NCBI GenBank assembly: GCA_017694565.1
Contig: JADIMR010000049.1
Location: 1-47,322 of the forward strand
Origin: Candidatus Enterocola intestinipullorum
Lineage (GTDB): Bacteria; Bacteroidota; Bacteroidia; Bacteroidales; Paludibacteraceae
Direction of reading: 5' to 3'
Length of the DNA: 47,322 nt
Every line of letters starts with the position of its first letter. Positions within the stretch are counted from its first letter, which is position 1. The position numbers were made by a program, and so were the translations under genes. The notes below the pieces were generated by a model. It was not told where the DNA came from, did not search any database, and worked only from the letters and a program-made list of their open reading frames with translations. Below are positions 1-10,440 of the stretch, piece after piece.

Positions 1-1
1 G

Positions 2-190
2 CTCACTTTTCTGACGAATGCGAAACAACTTTCTGCATTGGATGTCGCCAATCTTTACAAGAAAAGATGGTTGATCGAGCTGTTCTTCAAATGGCTCAAG
101 CAGCACCTCAAGATAAAGAAATTCTGGGGCATTACTGCATCTGCCCGGGAATCTTCAAGTTTTGAGAAAAGACCCGTGTTAGCGCAAACT
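2..190 (+). pseudogene. C-terminal remnant of an IS4-family-like DDE transposase
   Basis: Frame 2 reads LTFLTNAKQLSALDVANLYKKRWLIELFFKWLKQHLKIKKFWG, typical of IS4-type transposase C-termini (YKKRWxIExFFKWxKQHLxxKxFxG). After KKFWG the similarity is lost and the frame soon stops. The 5' part lies outside the window. Confidence 0.6.
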
Positions 191-274
191 GGAAAAAACG
201 ATAATAAACATGTATATTAACACTCCACGACAGCAAGTAAAATACTCTTTCCCTTTCACAAAAATAACAAAAAA

Positions 275-303
275 GCGGGCAAGGAAAAACCTTGTCCGCT
301 TCG
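275..303 (-). terminator. Rho-independent terminator downstream of tig
   Basis: AAGCGGGCAAGG-aaaaa-CCTTGTCCGCTT (one G/T mismatch), followed by a T-run on the minus strand. Confidence 0.75.
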
Positions 304-333
304 ATATTGAGTACTAATTAACCTTTATGCGAT

Positions 334-1707
334 TTACTTGCCTGCGGCTTCCATATTGCGGAAAAACTCGTTGAATTCTTCCAAGGAAACTTCCTTGTCA
401 CTGAGGCTTACCATCTCTTTGATACGGGCCAAAACCTTGTCGCGCAAGGCGGTTTCCGTAAGTTGGCGGACAGTGTCCTCGCTTTTGAGCATTTCCTGTG
501 AATAGGACGACAAAAGTGCGTCATCAACGCCCAACAAACCGTATTGCTCGAACTGGCGTTTGGCAACTTTCTTGGCTTCGTTCTCGACATCGGCTTTCTC
601 CACTTTGAGGTTTTCTTTTTCTGCCACCTTGTCGGTAAATACCTGCCATTTCAAATCTTCGAGCAACTTGGGCATTTCCCTGTCCAATTCCTCTTCTTTT
701 GAATTTTCATTACGGGCCTTCAACCAACGTTTGATAAAGGCTTCGGGCATTGCCACATCCGACATTTTGTCAAGCACGTATTTGCGTATGTCCCATAAGA
801 AACGTATATCGCTTTGATCCACGAATTGGTCGGCAAGGCTCTTGCGGATCATTTCATAGAACTCTTCCTCGCTCTTGACCTTATCCTTACCAAAACATTT
901 GTCGAAGAAATCCTGGTTCAATTCGGCTTTGGCGTAACGGGTTATCTCCGTAATCGTGAATTTGCAATCGGATTTGAATTCTTTGGCTTCGTCTTTGGTT
1001 TTATGCAAAAGCGTTGCCAACTCCATCTCGCTGCCTCCGAACGCCTTGAACGGATTGAACACGAAAGAGTCTCCCAATTTCAAACCTTTCACCTTGGCTT
1101 GTTCGTCCTTGTCGCTCATGTAATTGGGGCTGATGAGCGCGTTTTCAATGTTTACTCCGCCTTCCTTTTCATTGCCGTTTTCATCGAGTTCTACCAATTG
1201 GCCTTTAAGCACATCGGTTTCTTCGGCAGTCTCCGCTTTTACATATTCGCCGAAACGTCCGCGAAAAGCCTCTGTCTGCTTGTCGACGAGGTCTTGCGCC
1301 ACCTTTATTATATAGTAATCAAGCTTGTCGGCTTTCGACGGCATGAAATCGACCTCCGGGGACAATCCCAAATCGAAATGGAATTCAAAGCTTTTTCCTT
1401 CTTCGAAATCGTTGGAAGGATTATCCTCCGACGGCATGGGTTCGCCGAATATGTTCAATTTGTTGTCTTTAAGATAATCGAAAATCGCGCCTGACACGAT
1501 CTTTTCAACCTCCTCTGCCAAAAAAGCCTTGCCCAGCTTGTTCTTTATCAATCCGACGGGTGCCATACCTTGACGGAATCCTGGAATAGTAGCCCTTTTA
1601 CGGTAATTCTTTACGGCGGAGTCCACCTTTTCCTGATAATCGGACGGTTCCACCTTGATTACCAAACGCGCATTGACTGCATCGAGATTGTTTTTTGTTA
1701 TGTCCAT
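334..1707 (-). CDS. tig: Trigger factor
   Basis: 457 aa. N-terminal ribosome-binding-like region (YRKRATIPGFRQGMAPVGLIKNKLG) and trigger-factor C-terminal domain. Confidence 0.9.
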   Translation of the reverse strand: MDITKNNLDAVNARLVIKVEPSDYQEKVDSAVKNYRKRATIPGFRQGMAPVGLIKNKLGKAFLAEEVEKIVSGAIFDYLKDNKLNIFGEPMPSEDNPSNDFEEGKSFEFHFDLGLSPEVDFMPSKADKLDYYIIKVAQDLVDKQTEAFRGRFGEYVKAETAEETDVLKGQLVELDENGNEKEGGVNIENALISPNYMSDKDEQAKVKGLKLGDSFVFNPFKAFGGSEMELATLLHKTKDEAKEFKSDCKFTITEITRYAKAELNQDFFDKCFGKDKVKSEEEFYEMIRKSLADQFVDQSDIRFLWDIRKYVLDKMSDVAMPEAFIKRWLKARNENSKEEELDREMPKLLEDLKWQVFTDKVAEKENLKVEKADVENEAKKVAKRQFEQYGLLGVDDALLSSYSQEMLKSEDTVRQLTETALRDKVLARIKEMVSLSDKEVSLEEFNEFFRNMEAAGK

Positions 1708-1785
1708 CTTGTTTACGAATAATTAAAAATTGGCATCGCATGGAACAGACTTCCCGCGATGTTTCATACTGTTAATCTTTTTTCG

Positions 1786-1867
1786 TGCGGCCGGTGGGAC
1801 TCGAACCCACACGTCTCTCGACACCAGATCCTAAGTCTGGCACGGCTACCAATTACGCCACGGCCGC
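1786..1867 (-). tRNA. tRNA-Leu (anticodon TAG)
   Basis: Minus strand GCGGCCGTGGCGTAATTGGTAGCCGTGCCAGACTTAGGATCTGGTG...GTGGGTTCGAGTCCCACCGGCCGC. Anticodon stem CCAGA/TCTGG, loop CTTAGGA, long variable arm, complementary acceptor ends. Confidence 0.93.
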
Positions 1868-1878
1868 AAATCGGACTG

Positions 1879-1923
1879 CAAAGGTAAGTTTTTTTGATTG
1901 CAAATCAAAAAAACTTACCTTTG
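1879..1923. promoter_or_regulatory. Palindromic divergent promoter pair (tRNA-Leu on minus, U32 peptidase on plus)
   Basis: Perfect 21-bp inverted repeat with GCA loop. Each strand carries TTTG-N19-TACCTTTG, matching the Bacteroidetes -33/-7 consensus TTTG / TAnnTTTG. Confidence 0.7.
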
Positions 1924-1929
1924 TACATA

Positions 1930-3171
1930 ATGTGCAACGATTATGAAATAATGGCTCCTGCGGGAAACCGCGAGTGTCTGGCAGCTGCTTTGAAGGCTGG
2001 AGCCGATTCAGTATATTTCGGTGTCGGGAAGCTGAATATGCGGAGCCACTCGTCCGTAAACTTCCGGACGGAAGACCTACGATACATCGCAGGGGAATGC
2101 GAAGCTGCCGGAGCAAAGGCATACCTTGCGCTGAACACCGTAATGTACGACTGTGATTTGGGCGAGATGAAAAAAACCGTGGATGAAGCCTGCAACGCCG
2201 GAATATCCGCAATAATAGCGTCCGACGTGGCCGCTATGCAATACGCCCGCAGGCAAGGCATGGAAGTCCACCTTTCCACCCAACTGAACATCTCGAACAT
2301 CGAATCCCTGAAATTTTACTCGCAATTCGCCGATGTGGCCGTTCTTGCAAGGGAATTGAATCTTGAACAAGTGAAACACATCACCGATGCCATATCGCTC
2401 GAAGGCGTTTGCGGTCCGTCCGGAAAACCCGTGCGGATAGAAATGTTCTGCCACGGGGCATTGTGCATGGCCATATCCGGGAAATGCTACATGAGCCTGC
2501 ATAACCAGGGACGCTCCGCGAACAGAGGTGAATGTATGCAGGTTTGCCGGCGTTCCTACACTCTCACCGACAGCGAAACCGGCGAACAAATCGAAGTGGA
2601 CAACAAATACCTCATGTCGCCGAAAGACCTCAAAACCATCCATTTCCTGAACAAGATGGCGGATGCCGGAGTAAAGGTTTTCAAAATAGAGGGCCGTGCA
2701 CGCGGACCGGAATACGTGGCAACCGTAACAAAATGCTACAAGGAAGCCTTGCAAGCGTACATGGACGGGAATTTCGATGAAGAAAAAATCGCCGGATGGG
2801 ACGAACGCCTTGCAAAAGTATTCAACCGGGGATTCTGGGACGGTTATTATTTGGGACAACGGCTGGGAGAATGGAGTTCGAAATACGGTTCGCAAGCCAC
2901 CGAGCGCAAACAATATGCCGGAAAGGTAACCAACTATTTCAAAAAGATAGGAGTAGCCGAATGCCTGTTGCAAACAGGGGAAATCTCGGTAGGCGACAAG
3001 ATATTGTTCACCGGCGAAACCACGGGAGCCGAATATTGCACGGTTACCGGACTGCATGACAACAACGGCAATCCTGCGGAAACCGTAAACAAAGGGGAGC
3101 TATTCGCGGTAAAGACCGAAAAACCGGTACGCCGCAACGACAAAGTTTATAAGATAATACAAAATGAGTAG
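1930..3171 (+). CDS. U32 family peptidase
   Basis: MCNDYEIMAPAGNRECLAAALKAGADSVYFGVGKLNMR..., U32 family signature including EMFCHGALCMAISGKCYMS and NRGECMQVCRR. ORF extends from 1894 but the start at 1930 fits better. Confidence 0.9.
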   Translation: MCNDYEIMAPAGNRECLAAALKAGADSVYFGVGKLNMRSHSSVNFRTEDLRYIAGECEAAGAKAYLALNTVMYDCDLGEMKKTVDEACNAGISAIIASDVAAMQYARRQGMEVHLSTQLNISNIESLKFYSQFADVAVLARELNLEQVKHITDAISLEGVCGPSGKPVRIEMFCHGALCMAISGKCYMSLHNQGRSANRGECMQVCRRSYTLTDSETGEQIEVDNKYLMSPKDLKTIHFLNKMADAGVKVFKIEGRARGPEYVATVTKCYKEALQAYMDGNFDEEKIAGWDERLAKVFNRGFWDGYYLGQRLGEWSSKYGSQATERKQYAGKVTNYFKKIGVAECLLQTGEISVGDKILFTGETTGAEYCTVTGLHDNNGNPAETVNKGELFAVKTEKPVRRNDKVYKIIQNE

Positions 3172-6100
3172 AGGCAAGAAAATAGCAAAATGGACAGGGA
3201 TATGCCTTGCAATAGCGATATTCATCGTATGCCTGCCTTTTCTATTGCTACGCATGGCATTAAGCGAAAGCGTATCCAATAAAATTCTGGAAACAGTCGT
3301 CCCGGATTTCGCCAATGCGGAAGCCCGCATAGGACATATCGATTACGCCCTGCTTTCCTCTTGGCCCGATGTCGAATTGGGGATAAAGGACATAACCGTT
3401 ATTTCCAAGGTATTCGAACCTGCCGACACCTTGCTGCACATCGACAGCATCGGAGTATCCGTAAACGCCGGGGACTTTTTGAATTACGGGGACATACGCA
3501 TAAACAGGCTGCATGTGGACGACCCGCATTTTTACATAAAGCGCAGCAATGGCAAACTGAATGCCGGCATACTTCTGCCATCGGATACCGCCGCGACCGA
3601 TACCGCCGCTTTTGCCATGCCGGATATTTTCCTGCGCGACATACGGTTAAACGGAGGCAGGCTGCGACTTGATGACGAGGATGGCAACCAAGACCTGTTA
3701 GTGGACAATCTGTTTTTTTCACTTCCCCGGGCGCAATACAAATTCGACTCCATAATGGGAGGTTTGGAACTGGCAATCGACACGATAGTCTACGACAATC
3801 ACAAATATGCGGCAATCCACTCGATAGGGAGTTTCGTTTTAAATGCCAAGGCCGCGCAAATCGGCAGCAACGTGTTCACCGACATAAATATCAATTCTCC
3901 TTCGGTGAACCTGAACGATTCCCTGTGGAAAATAGACAACCGCAGCCTTGATTTGTACCTGCGGGGGCGCACGGACACCACCTTCCGCGACATAAGCATA
4001 GTCCGCATGTCGGCGGCAATCGACAGCATGTCAGTTTCGATGGGAGGAAAAATGAAAGTGCAAGACGACAAATCAGTATACACCGACCTTGCACTTGACG
4101 TGAAATTGCCGGAGATAAACGACCTGCTCTGCCTTGTGCCGGCACCATACAAAAGCTACTTCGACGGCCTCGAAATCAGCGGGGGAATCGACATGGGCGC
4201 GACCGCGAAAGGCATCATGCGCAAAAAGGACCTGCCAACCATCGAAGCGCGCTTGCAAATAAAAAACCTGAAAGCGAAATACAAACAGTTCCCCCAAGGT
4301 TTGGACGACTTGCAATTGGACATGTCGGCAGTTTACAACGACAACCACAGGGATTCCTCCAAAATCAGTTTGGAAAAGCTGCTTGCCCGGACCGGAAAAA
4401 CAGCTTTGTCCACGAACGGGACTTTCGGTTTTGCAGGCGGACGCGGCTACATCGACTGGAAGTTGAAAACACACCTCAACCTCGAAACTGTAAACAACAT
4501 ATACCGCATAGAACAAAACCAAGCCATGTCGGGCACATTGGACGCGGACATAAAAGCGGACTTCTTCTTGGATGACATAAAGAAAAAAGATTTCTACAAA
4601 ATATTCACGCAAACGAAAATAACGGGAGACGACGTCAGCATAAACCTGCCTGAAAAGAAGCTGGCGCTGTTTGTCGATTCCCTGAGGGCGCGGCTGAACA
4701 CGAACACCGGCGTGAAAAACCGTCGCCGTACCGACACGTCCTTAGTTAACACCCGCATATCTTTCAGCGCGATGGACTTGGAATTCGACAAATCGATAAA
4801 GGCCAACGCCGACCGTTTCAGCGTAAGCCTGCTGGCCGACGACTTGGACAGCGCGAAAGTTCCGAGATTCCGCATTTCCGCCTCCACTTCGGGACTGAAA
4901 GCATCGGTACGCGACACCATGAAATTGTTTGCAAAAAAGGCGCGGGCATCTTTCAACATCCGCAAGGACAGGACATACAAGTTCTTGCCTAACACCTCCG
5001 CCACTATCAGCATGGATACCATATTGTTCTCGAATCCGGGGATAGGCGCGATGCTGAAAGAAAGCGACATGAGGCTTTCGATCCAACCCCGTTTCCGCAG
5101 ATTCCGGCGCAATGCCGAAGGCAAGAGGGAACGCATTCCCATGGACGAGCAACCCATAATCGACCTGCGGGCATTGACAATGATGTTCGACACGATAGGC
5201 AAAGCCGACGACAAGGCGGAAATGTTCTTGAAAGAATTCGGGGTAAGCGGCAACATCAAGGTAAAATCGTTACGGGCAAAAAGTCCTGCCAACCCCATAC
5301 GCATGGCTGTAAACAGGGTAAACGTGGACTTCACGGACGACACACTGCATCTGAACAACCTGACACTGCGTTACGGACGTTCACGGATAAAGCTGTCGGG
5401 AGACGTGAACAACATCAGGCGTTTCCTTTTGAGAGGCCGGACTTTGTCGGCCGACCTTTCGCTCACGTCCAAACGCATAGATGTAAACCAGATTCTGCGT
5501 TCACTGTACATGAGCCAGGCCAAAGAAGAAGAAATCGCGGGCAACGAGCAATCCATGAAGGATTCCGTAACGAACAACATGGAAGACCTGGCGATGGACA
5601 TTTCCGAGACGCAGGAAGAAGCCATGAGCGAGGAAGCCATTGACAGCACCGTGCAAGCCAGCCTTATAGTATTGCCTAAAAACCTGAATATAAAATTCGG
5701 AGCAAAAGTAGACACTGTGAAATTCGGCCGCATGAACCTTTGCAATTTCACGGGCGATGTTTCCATAAATAAAAGCGCGTTGAGATTAAAACAACTCTCG
5801 ACATCGACGCAGCTCGGCAACGCCGCGCTGAACGTGATGTACGAATGCAAGAACAATGAAAAAGCCAATGCCGCGCTCTCATTGGAAATGGACAGTGTCC
5901 AAGTGGGCGACATAGTCCATTACTTCCCGGAATTGGACAGCATAATGCCCATGCTGAGATCGTTCTCCGGAAGCGTGGCCGCCGAGGCTTCCGCCTCGCT
6001 GGATTTGGATTCGACGATGAACATCGACCTGCCGTCGGTAAACGCAGGCTTGTACTTGCGCGGCGACAGCCTGACCCTGATGGACGGCGAGACCTTCTCC

Positions 6101-6487
6101 GAAATCGCGAAAATGCTAATGTTCAACAAAAAAACCAAAAACCGCATAGACAGCGTATCTGTGGAGTTATTGGTGCGGAACAACGAAATAGAGATATATC
6201 CGTTCATGGTGGGCATGGACAAATACCGTTTGGGGGTCGGGGGGACACAAGGATTGGACGGTAGTTTCGACTACCATATCGTATTGCTGAAATCCCCGTT
6301 GCTTTTCCGCATAGGATTGGATGTATACGGCACGGATTTCGACCATATAAAGTTCCGTCTGGCATCGCCCAAGTTCAAGAATTTCAACGTATCGATAGGC
6401 AAAGGCGGCACGTTGATAAACAACAGCAAGGTGAACCTGCGGAAATCGTTCCACGATGCGATGGTAAAAACGATAACGGAGGAATAG
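3164..6487 (+). CDS. AsmA-like family protein
   Basis: 1107 aa, N-terminal TM helix, AsmA-like repeats (VELGIKDITV..., C-terminal GLDGSFDYHIVLLKSPL). Overlaps the previous stop. Confidence 0.75.
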   Translation: MSRGKKIAKWTGICLAIAIFIVCLPFLLLRMALSESVSNKILETVVPDFANAEARIGHIDYALLSSWPDVELGIKDITVISKVFEPADTLLHIDSIGVSVNAGDFLNYGDIRINRLHVDDPHFYIKRSNGKLNAGILLPSDTAATDTAAFAMPDIFLRDIRLNGGRLRLDDEDGNQDLLVDNLFFSLPRAQYKFDSIMGGLELAIDTIVYDNHKYAAIHSIGSFVLNAKAAQIGSNVFTDININSPSVNLNDSLWKIDNRSLDLYLRGRTDTTFRDISIVRMSAAIDSMSVSMGGKMKVQDDKSVYTDLALDVKLPEINDLLCLVPAPYKSYFDGLEISGGIDMGATAKGIMRKKDLPTIEARLQIKNLKAKYKQFPQGLDDLQLDMSAVYNDNHRDSSKISLEKLLARTGKTALSTNGTFGFAGGRGYIDWKLKTHLNLETVNNIYRIEQNQAMSGTLDADIKADFFLDDIKKKDFYKIFTQTKITGDDVSINLPEKKLALFVDSLRARLNTNTGVKNRRRTDTSLVNTRISFSAMDLEFDKSIKANADRFSVSLLADDLDSAKVPRFRISASTSGLKASVRDTMKLFAKKARASFNIRKDRTYKFLPNTSATISMDTILFSNPGIGAMLKESDMRLSIQPRFRRFRRNAEGKRERIPMDEQPIIDLRALTMMFDTIGKADDKAEMFLKEFGVSGNIKVKSLRAKSPANPIRMAVNRVNVDFTDDTLHLNNLTLRYGRSRIKLSGDVNNIRRFLLRGRTLSADLSLTSKRIDVNQILRSLYMSQAKEEEIAGNEQSMKDSVTNNMEDLAMDISETQEEAMSEEAIDSTVQASLIVLPKNLNIKFGAKVDTVKFGRMNLCNFTGDVSINKSALRLKQLSTSTQLGNAALNVMYECKNNEKANAALSLEMDSVQVGDIVHYFPELDSIMPMLRSFSGSVAAEASASLDLDSTMNIDLPSVNAGLYLRGDSLTLMDGETFSEIAKMLMFNKKTKNRIDSVSVELLVRNNEIEIYPFMVGMDKYRLGVGGTQGLDGSFDYHIVLLKSPLLFRIGLDVYGTDFDHIKFRLASPKFKNFNVSIGKGGTLINNSKVNLRKSFHDAMVKTITEE

Positions 6488-6595
6488 CGTTACGGCCTTC
6501 GGCAATTAAAAATTAAAAATTAGAAACGCAGGATACCATGTTGCTCCGTTGCATGGTGGTTGGCGGTCAGTGAAAACAATCTTAAATATAAGAAC

Positions 6596-7786
6596 ATGTT
6601 GGAAATCGGTACGCCGTTTACAAAATCGGCAAAAAGAGCCCTGCTCTGCGGCTCGGGAGAATTAGGCAAGGAAGTGGCAATAGAATTGCAACGCTACGGT
6701 GTCGAAGTGATAGCCGTGGACCGCTACGCAAACGCTCCTGCCATGCAAATAGCCCAGCGGAGCCATGTGATAAACATGCTCGACGGACAGGCTTTGCGTT
6801 CCGTAATAGAAAGCGAAAGACCGGATTTGATAATTCCGGAAGTGGAAGCCATCGCCACTCCCGTATTGGTGGAATTGGAAAAAGAGGGCTATCATGTGAT
6901 TCCGACAGCCAATGCCGCCCTTCTGACGATGAACCGGGAAGGCATACGCCGTTTGGCCGCCGAAACCCTCGGGCTACCGACGACATTCTACCGCTTCGCC
7001 TCCGATTTCGACGAATTCAAATCAGCAGTCAAAGAAGCCGGATGCCCGTGCGTGGTGAAGCCTATCATGAGTTCCTCCGGACACGGACAAAGTGTTGTCA
7101 AAAGCGAAGCCGACATTGAAAAATCTTGGCATATCGCGCAAGAGGGAGGACGGGCCGGCGCAGGCAGGGTAATCGTGGAACGTTTCGTGAAATTCGATTA
7201 TGAAATAACCCTGCTGACAGTAAGGCACGTAGGCGGGACTACTTTCCTGAACCCCATCGGACACCACCAAGTAGACGGGGATTATCGCGAAAGCTGGCAA
7301 CCGCAGGCAATGAGCGGGCCGGCATTGGCACAAGCCAAAGCCATAGCAAAAAAAATCACGGATGCCCTTGGAGGATTCGGCATTTTCGGAGTGGAATTGT
7401 TCGTTTGCGGCGATAAAGTCCTGTTCAGCGAAGTTTCACCACGCCCGCACGACACAGGCATGGTTACGATGATTTCGCAAGACCTGTCCGAGTTCGCCCT
7501 GCACGCAAGAGCCGTACTCGGACTGCCCGTACCTTCCGTCAATTTTTACGGACCGTCCGCGTCAAAAGCCATAGTCGTGGAAGGAGACGGCAACGAAGTG
7601 GTTTTTTCCGGATTGGAAGACGCATTGAAAGAACAAGACGTTCAAATACGTCTGTTCGGCAAACCTATGGTACACGGACACCGGCGCATGGGGGTCATCC
7701 TTGCCAAAGACAACAGCGTGGAAGCCGCCCTCGCCAAAGCAGAAAGGGCATACGGAAAATTGAAGTGGAAAGTGGTTTGTAATTAG
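6596..7786 (+). CDS. purT: Formate-dependent phosphoribosylglycinamide formyltransferase
   Basis: [45 protein letters not shown] and ATP-grasp domain with FGVELFV...[14 protein letters not shown]; PurT-specific. Confidence 0.95.
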   Translation: MLEIGTPFTKSAKRALLCGSGELGKEVAIELQRYGVEVIAVDRYANAPAMQIAQRSHVINMLDGQALRSVIESERPDLIIPEVEAIATPVLVELEKEGYHVIPTANAALLTMNREGIRRLAAETLGLPTTFYRFASDFDEFKSAVKEAGCPCVVKPIMSSSGHGQSVVKSEADIEKSWHIAQEGGRAGAGRVIVERFVKFDYEITLLTVRHVGGTTFLNPIGHHQVDGDYRESWQPQAMSGPALAQAKAIAKKITDALGGFGIFGVELFVCGDKVLFSEVSPRPHDTGMVTMISQDLSEFALHARAVLGLPVPSVNFYGPSASKAIVVEGDGNEVVFSGLEDALKEQDVQIRLFGKPMVHGHRRMGVILAKDNSVEAALAKAERAYGKLKWKVVCN

Positions 7787-7818
7787 TGGTCAGTAATACT
7801 ATACTTGTAACCTTGACA

Positions 7819-8982
7819 ATGACATTACAAGAAGATTTAAAGCAGCGCACGCGACGCCTTGCGGCAATGCTGGAAGAAGCGGAAGCAGCCGTTATCGCGA
7901 CCCCGGTAAACATCTTTTACCTGACCGGACGCATAATAAACGGTTATGTTTACATCGACGGCAGCGCGAACCGTTTAGTATTTTTGCGCCGGCCCCTCGG
8001 CATAAACGAAACAGGATATCATTATATCCGCAAGGTCGAACAAATCCCCGATCTGCTTAGGGAATACGGCATCCGTGTTCCTGAAAAACTTTTATTGGAA
8101 ACCGACGAATTGCCCTACAACGACTGTATGCGTATTTGCAAGGCGTTCGGCTGTGAAAAACCCGGCAATGCCACAAAAGCGCTACGTTCCTTGCGCAGCA
8201 TAAAAAGCGGATACGAAATCGGTTTGCTGCGGCAAAGCGCAAAGTTTCAAAGCGAAGCCCTTGCGGAAATTCCCGCATTGTTCAAGCCCGGCATGACCGA
8301 TCACGAGTTATGCGTGGAATGCGAACGCTTGTTCCGCATGAAAGGCTGCCTCGGCTTGTTCAGGACATACGGCACGGACATGGAAGGATTTATGGGGTCG
8401 CTTTTGGCCGGAGACAACGCCGATACCCCGTCGCCCTACGATTTCGCATTAGGAGGGGCGGGAATGCACCCTTCCCTGCCATTGGGAGACAACGGCACGG
8501 CACTCCGCGAAGGGATTGCCGTAATGGTGGACATAAACGGCAACTTCAACGGTTATATCGCCGACCAGTCGCGGACATTTTCCGTAGGCCGGCTACCGGA
8601 TGAAGCATACCGCGCCCACGAAGTTTCATTGTCAATCCATCACAGCATCTCAGAAATTGCAAAAGAAGGCACTGTATGCGAGGATTTATATGCCCTTGCC
8701 CTTGACATTGCCGAAAAGAACGGGCTCAAAGACCGTTTCATGGGACACAGGCAGCAAGCCAAGTTCGTCGGGCACGGCATAGGATTGCAAATCAACGAGC
8801 TTCCCGTACTATGCGCCAAAAACACGTCTTGCCTGCAACAAGGGAACGTCATAGCCATCGAGCCGAAGTTCATAATAGACGGAGTCGGGGCCGTCGGCAT
8901 AGAAAACTCGTATGCCGTAAACGCGGACGGGTTGGAGAAACTCACGACCGCCGAAGAAAACATCCTGCAATTGGGCAGATAA
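7819..8982 (+). CDS. M24 family metallopeptidase (Xaa-Pro aminopeptidase-like)
   Basis: Pita-bread fold motifs: VDINGNFNGYIADQSRTF, GHRQQAKFVGHGIGLQINELP, IAIEPKFI. Confidence 0.85.
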   Translation: MTLQEDLKQRTRRLAAMLEEAEAAVIATPVNIFYLTGRIINGYVYIDGSANRLVFLRRPLGINETGYHYIRKVEQIPDLLREYGIRVPEKLLLETDELPYNDCMRICKAFGCEKPGNATKALRSLRSIKSGYEIGLLRQSAKFQSEALAEIPALFKPGMTDHELCVECERLFRMKGCLGLFRTYGTDMEGFMGSLLAGDNADTPSPYDFALGGAGMHPSLPLGDNGTALREGIAVMVDINGNFNGYIADQSRTFSVGRLPDEAYRAHEVSLSIHHSISEIAKEGTVCEDLYALALDIAEKNGLKDRFMGHRQQAKFVGHGIGLQINELPVLCAKNTSCLQQGNVIAIEPKFIIDGVGAVGIENSYAVNADGLEKLTTAEENILQLGR

Positions 8983-9020
8983 AACCATTTCTTGCAGCTA
9001 ATAACATAGACGTACGGAAG

Positions 9021-10370
9021 ATGGGATTTCACGATTACCTGCCCTATTACAAGAACAACCTGAAAATAGCCGGACCGATAATGCTCTCGCAATTGGGCGG
9101 GGCAGCCACACAGTTGGCCGACAATATAATGGTCGGACAATTGGGAACAGTGGAACTCGCGGCCGCATCGTTCTCAAACGCCGTATTCGGAATCGGCTTT
9201 TTAGTCTCGTCGGGAATCGCAATGGCCGCCACTCCGTTGATAGGCCGCCACTTCGTTTGCGGCGACGATGAAAACGTAAGCAAGTATTTGCAGAACTCGT
9301 TGGTGGTGGCAATCGCCACCGGGATTGCGGTTTCCGCCATTCTCGGGATTGCCGGCACGTTTTTTCCTTTCATGGGACAGGAAGCGGAAGTCATAAGGTT
9401 GGCGACACCATACTACATCACCTTGGTCGCAAGCCTGCTCCCGTTCATGTGTTTTGCTTTTTTCAAGCAATTCCTCGAAGGAATCGGCAATACGAAAATA
9501 GCGATGCACATAACCATCACGGCCAATATAATAAATATCGTATTCAACTATTTCCTTATATTCGGCACATTCGGATTTCCCAAATTGGGAGTTTTAGGCG
9601 CGGGAATCGCCACCTTGCTCTCCCGGATATTCATGCCGGTCGCGTGTTTTTTCGCCGTGAAAAAGCACGCCGGATGGTGGAAGTTCTTCCGCATGTTCGC
9701 CAAATCCCGTTTCTCCGCAAAAACCATTAAAGAACTGTTCAGTGTCGGCCTGCCCATTTCCGCGCAAATGGGTATCGAGATGACTACTTTTTCCGTTTCT
9801 GCCGTCATGGTCGGGTGGATTGGAGCCGCCTCGCTTGCCGCCCACCAAATTGCCGTCAGCATTTCAACCACCACGTTTATGGCCATCACCGGTATCGCCG
9901 CTGCAACGACGATACGTGTAAGCCACCGCCTGGGGCTCAAAGACTATGCGGCCATGAAAATGGCATCGAACGCATCATTGCACCTCAGCCTTGCGATAAA
10001 CGGCGCACTTGCAATAATATTGGTCATTTTCAGGAACATATTCCCGCTCGCTTTCAGTTCCGACCCGGTTGTTGTGGATTTGGCGGCGCAACTGCTTGTT
10101 GTCGTGGCTTGTTACCAAATATTCGATTCGTTACAAGGCGTGGGATTGGGCATTCTGCGTGGAATGACCGATGTTTTCGCTCCCATGATTGCCGCTTTCG
10201 TCTCTTACGTGATAATAGGGCTTCCGCTCGGTTACGTGCTCGGATTCCATGCCGGGTCGGGAGCAGTAGGCGTATGGGCCGGATTAAGCATAGGCCTCGC
10301 AATCGCCGCATTATTTTATCATATACGCATCCGCCAAAAATTCGGATATTTTAGTAAATTGCGAAATTAA
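9021..10370 (+). CDS. MATE family efflux transporter
   Basis: MatE signatures GPIMLSQLGGAATQLADNIMVGQLGTVELAAASF; about 12 hydrophobic segments. ORF extends upstream to 8811 but the start at 9021 fits the family. Confidence 0.9.
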   Translation: MGFHDYLPYYKNNLKIAGPIMLSQLGGAATQLADNIMVGQLGTVELAAASFSNAVFGIGFLVSSGIAMAATPLIGRHFVCGDDENVSKYLQNSLVVAIATGIAVSAILGIAGTFFPFMGQEAEVIRLATPYYITLVASLLPFMCFAFFKQFLEGIGNTKIAMHITITANIINIVFNYFLIFGTFGFPKLGVLGAGIATLLSRIFMPVACFFAVKKHAGWWKFFRMFAKSRFSAKTIKELFSVGLPISAQMGIEMTTFSVSAVMVGWIGAASLAAHQIAVSISTTTFMAITGIAAATTIRVSHRLGLKDYAAMKMASNASLHLSLAINGALAIILVIFRNIFPLAFSSDPVVVDLAAQLLVVVACYQIFDSLQGVGLGILRGMTDVFAPMIAAFVSYVIIGLPLGYVLGFHAGSGAVGVWAGLSIGLAIAALFYHIRIRQKFGYFSKLRN

Positions 10371-10440
10371 TCGCGGCTCTGCGAAAAAAAACGGGCTACA
10401 TGTTCCCTTGATCCGCATTTGGCCGTTACCTGACACAACC

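Noticed and set aside
1-330. Intact IS element at the left edge
   Set aside because: Only a transposase C-terminal fragment is visible and the frame degenerates; the rest lies outside the window.
2077-3057. 326-aa minus-strand ORF
   Set aside because: Antisense to the U32 peptidase gene.
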